NCBI RefSeq assembly: GCF_000255295.1
Contig: NC_017030.1
Coordinates: forward strand, 3,534,001 to 3,598,000
DNA: 64,000 nucleotides
Direction: 5' to 3'
From: Corallococcus coralloides DSM 2259
Lineage (GTDB): Bacteria; Myxococcota; Myxococcia; Myxococcales; Myxococcaceae
The translations under genes and the position numbers were made by a program. Position 1 is the stretch's first letter. Each line of letters starts with the position of its first letter. The notes beneath the pieces were generated by a model that was not told the DNA's origin, made no database searches, and saw nothing but the letters and a program-made list of their open reading frames with translations. Positions 1 through 8,051 of the stretch are shown here, one piece after another.

Positions 1-1052
1 GGCCCTAGCCGGGCGCCCTCGATGTTAACGGGTGGGCGGGTGGTCAGCCCTTCAAAGAATTTCAGATAGTCCAAACCATGTGTGCCCGCGAAGCCGCCCA
101 GGGGCAACACGCCCACTGGCGGTAGCCAGTCGAAATGGTCCTTCGCGGGGATGCCCGGGAGGGAGGGCTCCAAACGCAGCTTCTCGATGTGCTCTTGGAA
201 CTGGAGGAACAGTGCCTGTGCCTCGATGGTGCGGCGTTCTCCTTGACCGCCCAGCCACGGGACCGGGTGTGCCACGCGCGCGAGCGGCCGGCGCGCGGAC
301 CACAGATCCACGAATCGGATGCCTTCCCCATCCTTCCAGTGGAGGACCGCCAGCGGTACGTCGCACGGAGTGAGGAATCCGGGGCGTAACTTATCAATGA
401 GCCCATAGCCTGCTTCCGGCTCCCTGAACGGCCAGTCCAGGAGCATCTGCGCCCGTGTGGTCGTTCCGAAGCACTGGTGCGCCACGCGGTTGCGCAGCTT
501 TTTCTCGTCCAGCAGGTCCGAATTGCTCACGTCCAGTTTGAGCAGGCGGAACAGCACGCCCTCCACCCGCAGCTTCGCGTCGCACCCGGATTGCACGCCG
601 CCCAGGCCGCTGACCACCGCCCGCCCCTCGCGCCCGGCAGCGGGAGAGAGGACCAGCAGGTAGACGCCCGTACCGGACACGTACACGCTGCCCGGTGGTG
701 AGCAGGCCTTGAACCTCCCTTCCGCAGTCGGTGCCGCCGAGATGCCTCCTGGTGCCATGGGCAGGAGGGCCACCTCCACGGGCTGAAGCAGCTTCAATGT
801 CTGGCCTTCGCGGTTGACGGCCAGTCCAGGGCGCACCGTAACGAGCGGAGTCGAGACCGTGTTGTCCTGGGAAGGAGTCACCTCCAGCCCGTACGCCACC
901 CCTTCACCCAGGGCGCGGCCCATCCGCTGCAGCGCCGCGTCGCGCGCGGTCTGCTCCTGTGTCAGGTCCTCGGCCGAAAGGAGCCGGCCGTTGAAGAAGT
1001 TCGTCGAGCGGATGCCGTCGTCGAGGAATGCCGTATCCAGGTCGATGCGCAT
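1..1052 (-). CDS. eCIS fibre/baseplate-associated protein, N-terminal part (runs off left edge)
   Basis: The frame opens at an ATG at 1052 and stays open for 350 codons to the window edge, so the C-terminus is missing. I do not recognise a named family. The N-terminus has the pattern N-F-x-x-G-x-x-L-x-x-x-D-x-x-Q-E followed by G-x-A-x-G-L-x-V. The next gene upstream shows the same pattern, so the two are probably paralogues. There is no signal peptide. The gene lies 5 bp after the stop of that paralogue, at the end of the visible eCIS operon, where tail fibres and baseplate accessories normally sit. A fibre or baseplate role is inference from position and from the paralogue's collagen-like segment. 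Confidence 0.7.
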   Translation of the reverse strand, partial: MRIDLDTAFLDDGIRSTNFFNGRLLSAEDLTQEQTARDAALQRMGRALGEGVAYGLEVTPSQDNTVSTPLVTVRPGLAVNREGQTLKLLQPVEVALLPMAPGGISAAPTAEGRFKACSPPGSVYVSGTGVYLLVLSPAAGREGRAVVSGLGGVQSGCDAKLRVEGVLFRLLKLDVSNSDLLDEKKLRNRVAHQCFGTTTRAQMLLDWPFREPEAGYGLIDKLRPGFLTPCDVPLAVLHWKDGEGIRFVDLWSARRPLARVAHPVPWLGGQGERRTIEAQALFLQFQEHIEKLRLEPSLPGIPAKDHFDWLPPVGVLPLGGFAGTHGLDYLKFFEGLTTRPPVNIEGARLG

Positions 1053-1057
1053 GGCGC

Positions 1058-2557
1058 CTATCCCTCCTTCTTGAGGAAGTACTGGCTGACCTCGATGACG
1101 AACCGGAGCTGCCTGAGGGCGTCCACCCCCACCGGCCCGCCCGCTTTGGGATCGAAGACGTTCAGAAGGAAGTGGTCTTGCTTGAGCCCGCCGAAGGTGA
1201 CGGGGCCCAGGTGGGCGAACTCGGCGTTGAAGACCAGCATCGCCTTGACGATGTACTGGTGCTTCTCCGGCGACAGGGAGTAGCCGTCGAAGGTGAAGCC
1301 CACATGCCCTTCGGCGAGATTGAAGGCTCTGAGTCGGTTGTACGTGTCGTTGGGAGGGTTGCCCGGGGCCGCCGAGAGGATGCCCGCCGCGACGATGAAG
1401 TATTCGGGGAGCTCGGGCGGGTGCCGCACGACGTCCGCGGCCTCGCCCCCTTGACCCTCGGGCCCCTGAATCCCCTGTGGCCCCTGAATCCCTTGTGGCC
1501 CTTGCGGTCCCTCGGGCCCGGTCGCGCCGGTGACTCCGCTCACCAGCAACTCCTGGAGCATCCGCAGGTGGAGCAGGTAGGGCCGGTCCTCCTCGAGGAT
1601 GCGGATGGCGTCGGCGGCGTCATCCACCTGCCAGTCGCCGGCGACTCCGGACTTCACCAGGGCGACCTCCAACTCGGCCAGCATCACGCAGTCGCCCGGG
1701 CCCGGGGGCTCCGGCGTGACGGGAGCGGTGCAGCCGTGCGACTCGCCCAGCCAGTTGGGCCGCCACAGCGCGCGCAGCTCCGTCACCCACAGCCGCAGGG
1801 CGGCGCGCAGGTACCGCTCCATGTCCTCCTTGAGGATGAAGAATGGCCCGGGCGGGGACGCATCCACCATCGGGTCCAGCGGGCTGTTCGGGGAGGGGGG
1901 CGACGTGGGCGGTGAGCCCGTCGCCACCGCGTCGCGGATGGCCTTGAGGAAGTCTTCCATGGACACGGAGGTGGGCGCGTCCTTGGCGACCTCGATGTGA
2001 CTCCGCATCCAGCGCACGAAGTCGCGGACGGCGTCCTCTTCCGGCTGCGCGGGGCGAGACAGGCGCAGTTCCAGCCGGAAGTTGTCCGTGACGCGCGAGG
2101 GCGCCATGGAGTCTTCCTCACTGCGGCACGGCTCTCCGGGGATGGGCACCGGGTCCGTGCGGCACTCGCGGTAGCAGAGCACCACCCACAGCCGCAGCCG
2201 CTGCGACCCGGTGACGTTCTCCTCCACCCCCGCGCGGTTCTCCTTCGCCAACAGCCAGTCATTCAGCGACGCGCACTGCGCGGGTGTCACGCGCGCCAGC
2301 TGGCCGCGCGGGGTGAGCGCCACTCCGGGCGACACCCGCACCTCCGGGCCCCGGGTTCCCAGGCCGGAGGTCACCGCCAGGCCCCAGGCCGTGCCGTAGC
2401 CGAGCTGGTCCCGAGCGAGCCACCTGTCCCGCTCGGACAGCCAGGCGAACTCCTGGTTGAAGTCGTCTACGCCCAGCACCATGCCCTGCACGAAGTTGAC
2501 GTGCTTCGTGGGGTCGTCGGCGGCGCGGGGGACTGACGTGGAAGTGAAGGAGGTCAT
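1058..2557 (-). CDS. eCIS fibre-like protein with internal collagen-like segment
   Basis: A 499-residue protein whose ATG overlaps the stop of the tail-I gene by four bases. It starts with the N-F-x-x-G-M-V-L-x-V-D-D-F-x-Q-E block shared with the downstream gene. A central region (about residues 70-330) has no recognised domain. Ten uninterrupted Gly-X-Y triplets follow at residues 341-370. The last 120 residues look globular and beta-rich. There is no signal peptide or membrane segment. Collagen-like stalks are common in phage tail fibres, where they make trimeric rods. Here the collagen segment could link a baseplate-binding head to a C-terminal receptor-binding domain. That arrangement is inference; the gene's place in the operon is certain. 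Confidence 0.8.
   Translation of the reverse strand: MTSFTSTSVPRAADDPTKHVNFVQGMVLGVDDFNQEFAWLSERDRWLARDQLGYGTAWGLAVTSGLGTRGPEVRVSPGVALTPRGQLARVTPAQCASLNDWLLAKENRAGVEENVTGSQRLRLWVVLCYRECRTDPVPIPGEPCRSEEDSMAPSRVTDNFRLELRLSRPAQPEEDAVRDFVRWMRSHIEVAKDAPTSVSMEDFLKAIRDAVATGSPPTSPPSPNSPLDPMVDASPPGPFFILKEDMERYLRAALRLWVTELRALWRPNWLGESHGCTAPVTPEPPGPGDCVMLAELEVALVKSGVAGDWQVDDAADAIRILEEDRPYLLHLRMLQELLVSGVTGATGPEGPQGPQGIQGPQGIQGPEGQGGEAADVVRHPPELPEYFIVAAGILSAAPGNPPNDTYNRLRAFNLAEGHVGFTFDGYSLSPEKHQYIVKAMLVFNAEFAHLGPVTFGGLKQDHFLLNVFDPKAGGPVGVDALRQLRFVIEVSQYFLKKEG
1448..1537 (-). repeat. Collagen-like Gly-X-Y coding repeat
   Basis: Ninety bases encode ten consecutive Gly-X-Y triplets rich in Pro, Gln and Ile (types GPQ, GIQ, GPE). 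At DNA level it is a short imperfect 9-base tandem repeat, which explains the regular texture. It stays in frame within the fibre-like gene. Confidence 0.9.
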
Positions 2558-5328
2558 GGGGTGTCGCTCCCGTGGGACTCACGACGCCCGAGCGCGTCGC
2601 GTCCCAGGATGTGCCGGTCCCTGGCGTCCTGTGGGGGGCTCGGGGTCAGATGGCTTTCCGCCAGGTACTCGCGGCCGAGCTGCATGGCGGGCATCAGCTC
2701 GGGGGCGCGGCTGCCCAGGTCGATCTGGGTGTCCACGCCCAGGCGGGCTTCGCCGACGCGGAACATGGCCCAGTAGAACTTCACGTCGAACACGGTGTGG
2801 GCCGGCTTCTCCACCGCCACCACGCGCATCGCCTGCTCCAGCCGCGTGCGCTGCTCCTCCGCCGCGCTGCCCTTGGGCACCGGCAGCACCACCGTGAAGC
2901 GGTGGGACGCCGCGCGCACCGGCAGCACCACCGTCTCGAAGTGGTACCAGTCCGCCTGCGCCGGACCGTCGTCCGGCAGCCTCAGCGGCAGCGAGGCCTG
3001 CGTGAAGTCCTCCAGCCTCGTCACGTGGGCCAGGTTGAGCGCGGTGATGCCGCGGTAGCGCCGCATCAGGAACGCGCGCCACACCGGCGTGTCCGCGGCG
3101 GCCGCCGCCGGAATGAAGCCCAGCGCCTCCATGCAGAAGGAACGCCAGACGGCGGACACCGCCGCTTCCGCTGGCTCGCGCAGGGGGAAGGACTCCACCG
3201 TCGCCGTCACTCCCGCCGCATCGAGGCCCGCGCGGTAGCGGTCCAGCAACTGTGCGCGCCCCTGTGACGGCTCCCAGCGCCGCGACGTGGCGGCGGCGAC
3301 GGCGTGGATGCCATGCGCCACGGGTGGCTGGGGCGGGGCGATGAAGGGGGTGCGCGCGGAGCGGAAGCGCTCGACGATGCGGTAGCGGGCGTGGGTGGGC
3401 TCCTTCTCCTGGGTGAAGAGGGTGTCGTCAGGGTACTCGTCCAGCGCCACGCGCAGGGCCATGATGAGCCCGCGCGGTGTGCCCCTCCACTGGAAGAAGT
3501 CCAGCGTGTGGCGCAGGAACAACCGCCGCCGCTTGTCGTCCCACGCCGGGTCCATGGCCACGGCGAACCAGGACGCCAGCCAGTCCAGGGCCTCGGGCGG
3601 CGCACTCCGCGCGTCGAACAGCACCTGCGCGGCGGCGATGCGGTCCTCAATGGAGGTGAACAGCCCCTCCACGTTGGCGAGGAACCGGTCCAGGAAGCTC
3701 GCGGACTCGACGTCCTGCCGGTACACGCCGGGCAGGTACTGCGACAGGTACGAGAAGCGCGGGTACCACGCGCGCAGCGCATGGAGGCGCGGCGTGGTGG
3801 CCCCGCCGCCGTGCAGCGTCAGCTCCAGCTGCGCGTAGCGCCCCCGGGCCCGCTGGAAGAGCACCTCGAAGGTGCCCCGGTGCTCGCCGATGGCGCCGGC
3901 CACGTAGGGCAGCTCCGAGCCACCGCCGCGCTTGTACAGCGTGGGCTCCTCGATGAAGGGCGCGGCTTCCAGGTCCGCGAGCTCGTTGGCCGCGCGGGTA
4001 CGCACGGTGACGCGAGCGCCGGGAGGAATGGATGCGTCCAGCATCAGCCGGTGCCACACGCAGTCGGGCGCGCGGCCGTCGAACACCGGCGTGCGCAGGG
4101 TGGCGTCGCGCACGTAGCGGGGCCGGCGCTGGCCCTTCAGGGGCACGAAGGTGTCGGCGAAGTCGTAGAAGGCGCAGTCGCCCGCGCCGATGAGCGCCTT
4201 GCCGCCGAACAGCCGCATCGGCAGGTACTTCGATTGGGGCACGGCGGACAGCACGCCACCCGCGCCCACGTGGAGGTCGAAGGGGAACGCCTGGTTGCCG
4301 TCGCGGCCCACGACGAGCACGCGGTGGGGCCGGTCCTTCGTTCCGGGCACCAGTGCCATGTCATGCGGCACCAGCACGAAGTCCTGCTCGGGGCCGGCGC
4401 CCTGGAGGATGCCCTCCACCTTCAGCGGCAGCGGCGCGCCCTCGGGCTGTCCGTCCCGGTACACGCCGAGGAAGCAGCTGGCGTCGCCCCGGTCCAGCAC
4501 CAGCACGCGGCCGTCCGGCAGCACCTCCACGGAAATGGGGTCCGCCGCGTCCAGCGGCAGGGACGCGTCCAGCGACACCGGCTGGGGGAAGGTGATGGCG
4601 GGCACGCGCCGCTGGGGGCCGCCATCCGCCGGCTGAAAGCTTTCCACCACCTCCTCGGCCAGCACGGTTTCGCCGCCCAGCCGCACCACGCGCAGCTCCG
4701 CGTCCAGGCGCCACAGGCGGCGGTTCGTCCGGTCCAGCACCACCGCGCCGCCGTCCGGTGTGGCCGCGATGTCCCATGGCGCGAAGGGCACGCTCGCGGG
4801 CCAGGGGTGCCGCACCGGAGGGCCGCCGGAGTGCAGGTCGAACACCCGCAGCCCGGGCTCGGGCGCCAGCGTTCCCACCAGCAGGTAATGGTGCGACGTG
4901 ATTCCCAGTCCTCCCAGCGGCACCTCCGCCGGGGTGGGCGGGGCCACGGTGGGGCCGAAGCCGCCGGGCACCGGCTCACGGGCCTCGGACGGCGCCGCCG
5001 GCCAGAAGGTGCTGGTCAGCCGCGAGCCGCTGGACAGCACCTTCACGGTGAGCCCGTCGCGGTCAATCCAGTAGAAGCTTTTGTAGCGGTCCCTCGCGGC
5101 TCCGCGCCGGTCCTCCAGCTTCGGAGCCACGTCGCGGGGCGCGGCGATGAAGCGGAACAGCTCCGCGCGCAGGGACACCTCCGCGCGCAGGGCATCCCAT
5201 GCCACGTCCGCGCCGGTGCCGGACGCATCGGCCCACGCCTCGGACAGGGACCGCCCCGTGACGTGGGTGCAGCGGCCCCAGTCGTCGCGGCCGAGCAGCA
5301 GGTGGAAGCGGGAGCCGTTGGCGTCCAT
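2554..5328 (-). CDS. eCIS baseplate tail-I (Afp12-like) protein with N-terminal propeller
   Basis: A 924-residue protein. The first about 430 residues contain repeated strand motifs of an NHL/SMP-30-like beta-propeller (D-x-x-G-R-V-L-V-L-D-R-type blades). Residues about 525-650 carry the phage tail protein I-type domain (TIGR02242-like), recognisable from Y-L-P-G-V-Y, the L-D-R-F-L block, D-W-L-A-S-W and R-G-T-P-R-G-L. In contractile injection systems this protein is a wedge component of the baseplate linking hub to fibres. It is much longer than phage gpI (about 200 residues). The propeller is an added module. The ATG abuts the stop of the baseplate J gene. Confidence 0.88.
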   Translation of the reverse strand: MDANGSRFHLLLGRDDWGRCTHVTGRSLSEAWADASGTGADVAWDALRAEVSLRAELFRFIAAPRDVAPKLEDRRGAARDRYKSFYWIDRDGLTVKVLSSGSRLTSTFWPAAPSEAREPVPGGFGPTVAPPTPAEVPLGGLGITSHHYLLVGTLAPEPGLRVFDLHSGGPPVRHPWPASVPFAPWDIAATPDGGAVVLDRTNRRLWRLDAELRVVRLGGETVLAEEVVESFQPADGGPQRRVPAITFPQPVSLDASLPLDAADPISVEVLPDGRVLVLDRGDASCFLGVYRDGQPEGAPLPLKVEGILQGAGPEQDFVLVPHDMALVPGTKDRPHRVLVVGRDGNQAFPFDLHVGAGGVLSAVPQSKYLPMRLFGGKALIGAGDCAFYDFADTFVPLKGQRRPRYVRDATLRTPVFDGRAPDCVWHRLMLDASIPPGARVTVRTRAANELADLEAAPFIEEPTLYKRGGGSELPYVAGAIGEHRGTFEVLFQRARGRYAQLELTLHGGGATTPRLHALRAWYPRFSYLSQYLPGVYRQDVESASFLDRFLANVEGLFTSIEDRIAAAQVLFDARSAPPEALDWLASWFAVAMDPAWDDKRRRLFLRHTLDFFQWRGTPRGLIMALRVALDEYPDDTLFTQEKEPTHARYRIVERFRSARTPFIAPPQPPVAHGIHAVAAATSRRWEPSQGRAQLLDRYRAGLDAAGVTATVESFPLREPAEAAVSAVWRSFCMEALGFIPAAAAADTPVWRAFLMRRYRGITALNLAHVTRLEDFTQASLPLRLPDDGPAQADWYHFETVVLPVRAASHRFTVVLPVPKGSAAEEQRTRLEQAMRVVAVEKPAHTVFDVKFYWAMFRVGEARLGVDTQIDLGSRAPELMPAMQLGREYLAESHLTPSPPQDARDRHILGRDALGRRESHGSDTP

Positions 5329-7647
5329 CTACCGGCACTCCTCGGGCACGACGGGCACGGACACGAAGGGCCGCTGCGCGCCGGTGGCCACGGGGCCGGT
5401 GCCGCGCAGCTCGTCCAGGGACGGCGGGTCCCCCACGGCCACGGAGATGCCGGCCAGCCGGGGCAGCTGCAGGGCCGTCATCGGTACCTGGTCCTGCGCG
5501 GCGCCCGTGGCCAGTCCCAGGCCCACCCCGCGCACCAGGGCCACTCCCTCCACGCGGCCAGCCACCGCCGCCAGCTCCAGCGACACCACGGCCTTGCGCA
5601 GCGGCCAGCCCCGCTGACGCCGCGGGGTCCCCGGCGCGCCGGCCAGCGACACGGTGGGCTCCAGCAGGTCCACGTCCTTGGGGGGCAGCGGCGACAGGAA
5701 GGCGGTGAGGGCGGCCTTCACCGCCTCGCGCACCACCGCCTGGGACATGCCGGCCACCACCTCCAGGCCCACCGTCACCCAGAGGGGCTTGTACTGGGGG
5801 CGGCGCACGAAGATTTCCGTCGTCACCAGCCGCCGGGGCGCCAGCCAGCAGGCGACGGCGTCCAGGAACGCGTCCGCGCCCTGCGTCTGCGCCGGGTCCG
5901 GCTCGAAGCGCGGAATGGCCATCACCGTCACCGCGCCGGGCGCGTCGCCGGGCTCGTTGGGCGACAGGGCGGGGTGGAAGGCGGGCAGCACCTCCACGCG
6001 GCCCACGGCCACGCCGGGGGTGCGCAGGGTGAGCGCCTCGAAGTCCTGCGCCGTCACCAGCCGGTCCCGGTGCTGGAGGTAGCGGGCAATGCTCCGCTCT
6101 CCCTGCTTCACGTCCTCCGCGTCCGCACCGCCCCAGGTGGGCAGCGGGTTCTCCACCTGGATGCCCGGAGGCAGCGCCGGGCCGCTCGTCACCATGCCCG
6201 AGCCCACGTTGCCGGCGCTGCCCACGCCATGGTCATACTCCGCGCGCAGGGTGGCTCCGAGAGGCGGCCGGGCACCGTGTGCCCCGTCGCCGAAGCGCAG
6301 CTCCCCGGCCTCGGCGTCCAGGCGGAATACCTTCACCCGCGTGTTGGTGGACGCGGGCGTTTTCGGCGGAAGGCGCGGGTCCGGCACCGCCACCTCGGGC
6401 CCGGCGCTCATCAGATCGTCAATCTGCGACCAGGGCTCGGACGTGTCCTTGACGGTGACGGTGAGCCTCACCGTCCCCGGCAGCACGGGGGCACGGGCCA
6501 GCTTCACCACCTGGTCCGGCTCGCCGGTGCCCTGGGGCAGCAGTTCGCCCGTCACGTGCTCGCGCTGTGTCACCGGCGCGGCGTTGATGCCGGCCCACAG
6601 CAGCTTCACGGACACGGGCGCGGAGGAGGTGATGCGCAGCCAGGTGATGACCCGGTTGTCCAGCTCCTCGTCGTCCAGCGAGGGAGGGAAGTCGCGCGTG
6701 CCCGCCTCCAGCGGGTCCAGGTTCGACCACTGCCCCAGCTCGTCCTCGCTGGAGGGCAGCGGGACGTCCACCACCACCGGCTCCGCGGGCACCTCGGCGG
6801 TGGCCAGCGTGCGCCAGCTCGCGTTGCGGTCCGCGGTGTCCGGGAGCATGCCGCCCGGCGGCAGCCGGGGGATCTGGAACTGGAGCACCGCCGAGCCCTC
6901 CGGCCGCGCCTGTCCATTGGGTACCAGCTCGCGCCCCCCGGTGTCTCCCGCGGGCGCGAGCCCCACCGTCAGCACCTGGCCCTTCAACAGCTCGCGGATC
7001 TGCTTCAGCGCGTCCTTCCGCGTCGGTGACGACTTCAGGTCCGCGGGCCGTAGCAGCAGCGCCACCCACAGCGCCCGGTCCAGCGTCTGCGTGTTCAGGT
7101 CGAGCGGCTCGGTGCCGCGAGGCGAGAAGGGCGTCGTCTCGTAGAACTGGAGCTCCCCCGGCGGCGCCGGCGGGAGCGTGGTGGCGGTGAAGGACGCGTA
7201 CAGCTCCTGGTAGTACTCCTTCACACGCTTTTCGGGCGCCACGCTCCGCTTGTAGAAGACGGCGGCCTGCACCGGCAGGACGTCCAGGCCCCGCTCGGTG
7301 CGGAAGGGCACGTTGCCGGCGCGCACCTCCACGCCGTCCGTCAGCGTCAGTGTCTGGGGCGGGCCCCCGCGCTCATTGCGGAAGGCCACCAGCCCCTTCG
7401 CGGACGACGCCGGCTGCAAGGGGACGCCCAGCAGCTGGAGGAACTTGAGCCGGTTGCGCTCCGGTATCTGGTTGGCGCGGTAGAGCAGGCTCTCCGTGAG
7501 GAAGGAGAACAGCTCCAGCAGGGTGACCCCCGGGTCGGCTTTGTTGAAGTTGGTCCACTCGGGGTTGTGGACGGGGATGCGCGACAACGCCTCGTCCAGC
7601 AGCTGCTGGTACTTCCGGTCGTCGATGTTGGGGAGGGTGAGTGGCAA
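5329..7647 (-). CDS. eCIS baseplate assembly protein J (Afp11-like)
   Basis: A 772-residue protein of the putative baseplate assembly family (TIGR02243-like, related to phage gpJ/T4 gp6). Its start has the typical block with N-x-x-W-T-N-F and D-P-G-V-T-L-L-E-L-F-S-F-L-T-E. The gpJ-like core, with R-D-R-L-V-T-A-Q-D-F-E, is near residue 520. It is predicted to form the wedge ring around the hub that holds the baseplate together and triggers sheath contraction. The stop is directly followed by the ATG of the tail-I gene, the usual Afp11-Afp12 order. The length is normal for eCIS Afp11 relatives. Confidence 0.92.
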   Translation of the reverse strand: MPLTLPNIDDRKYQQLLDEALSRIPVHNPEWTNFNKADPGVTLLELFSFLTESLLYRANQIPERNRLKFLQLLGVPLQPASSAKGLVAFRNERGGPPQTLTLTDGVEVRAGNVPFRTERGLDVLPVQAAVFYKRSVAPEKRVKEYYQELYASFTATTLPPAPPGELQFYETTPFSPRGTEPLDLNTQTLDRALWVALLLRPADLKSSPTRKDALKQIRELLKGQVLTVGLAPAGDTGGRELVPNGQARPEGSAVLQFQIPRLPPGGMLPDTADRNASWRTLATAEVPAEPVVVDVPLPSSEDELGQWSNLDPLEAGTRDFPPSLDDEELDNRVITWLRITSSAPVSVKLLWAGINAAPVTQREHVTGELLPQGTGEPDQVVKLARAPVLPGTVRLTVTVKDTSEPWSQIDDLMSAGPEVAVPDPRLPPKTPASTNTRVKVFRLDAEAGELRFGDGAHGARPPLGATLRAEYDHGVGSAGNVGSGMVTSGPALPPGIQVENPLPTWGGADAEDVKQGERSIARYLQHRDRLVTAQDFEALTLRTPGVAVGRVEVLPAFHPALSPNEPGDAPGAVTVMAIPRFEPDPAQTQGADAFLDAVACWLAPRRLVTTEIFVRRPQYKPLWVTVGLEVVAGMSQAVVREAVKAALTAFLSPLPPKDVDLLEPTVSLAGAPGTPRRQRGWPLRKAVVSLELAAVAGRVEGVALVRGVGLGLATGAAQDQVPMTALQLPRLAGISVAVGDPPSLDELRGTGPVATGAQRPFVSVPVVPEECR

Positions 7648-7654
7648 GGTGGGG

Positions 7655-8047
7655 TTACCCCGCGAGCGCGATGTTCAGGCCGAGCCGCTCGCGCGCCCCG
7701 GTGGCGACGAGCTTGTAGGCAAGGGTCACGGTGGCGGCCCGTGCGTCCTCCGGGTCCGCCTCCACGCTCACCGACTCCACGGAGATGCGCGGCTCCCACA
7801 CTCCCAGGGCACGCGTGATCCGCTCGGCGATCTGGGACCGTGTCGTCACGGTGTTCGGCTCGAAGAGGAAGCGCTCCAGCCCCGCGCCGAACTCCGGCAG
7901 GAGGATGCGCTCGCGCGGCGCCGTGGCCAGGATGACCTGGATGGACTCGCGCACGTTGCGCTCGCCCTCGGACCATTGCACGCGCCCGTCCGGGCCCACG
8001 CGGGGGGGGAAGCTGATGCCTCGGCCTATGAGCTTTCCGGCGTCCAT
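7655..8047 (-). CDS. eCIS GPW/gp25 family baseplate protein (Afp9-like)
   Basis: A 130-residue protein with the gp25 lysozyme-like fold signature. It shows the G-R-G-I-S-F-P start, the R-E-S-I-Q-V-I-L-A-T block, and the conserved E-R-I-L-L-P-E-F-G-A-G-L around residues 50-62. This E-P-R/E-R-x-x-x-P-x-F-G-type motif marks gp25 proteins, which connect the first sheath ring to the baseplate wedges. It lies between the hydrophobic-tail protein and baseplate J, as in other eCIS clusters. No catalytic activity is expected. Confidence 0.92.
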   Translation of the reverse strand: MDAGKLIGRGISFPPRVGPDGRVQWSEGERNVRESIQVILATAPRERILLPEFGAGLERFLFEPNTVTTRSQIAERITRALGVWEPRISVESVSVEADPEDARAATVTLAYKLVATGARERLGLNIALAG

Positions 8048-8051
8048 GGAC

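Noticed and set aside
3304-7029. A 1241-residue plus-strand open frame across the baseplate genes
   Set aside because: It is antisense to strong baseplate J and tail-I genes and is rich in His/Arg/Gly/Gln, the usual shadow of GC-rich coding DNA.
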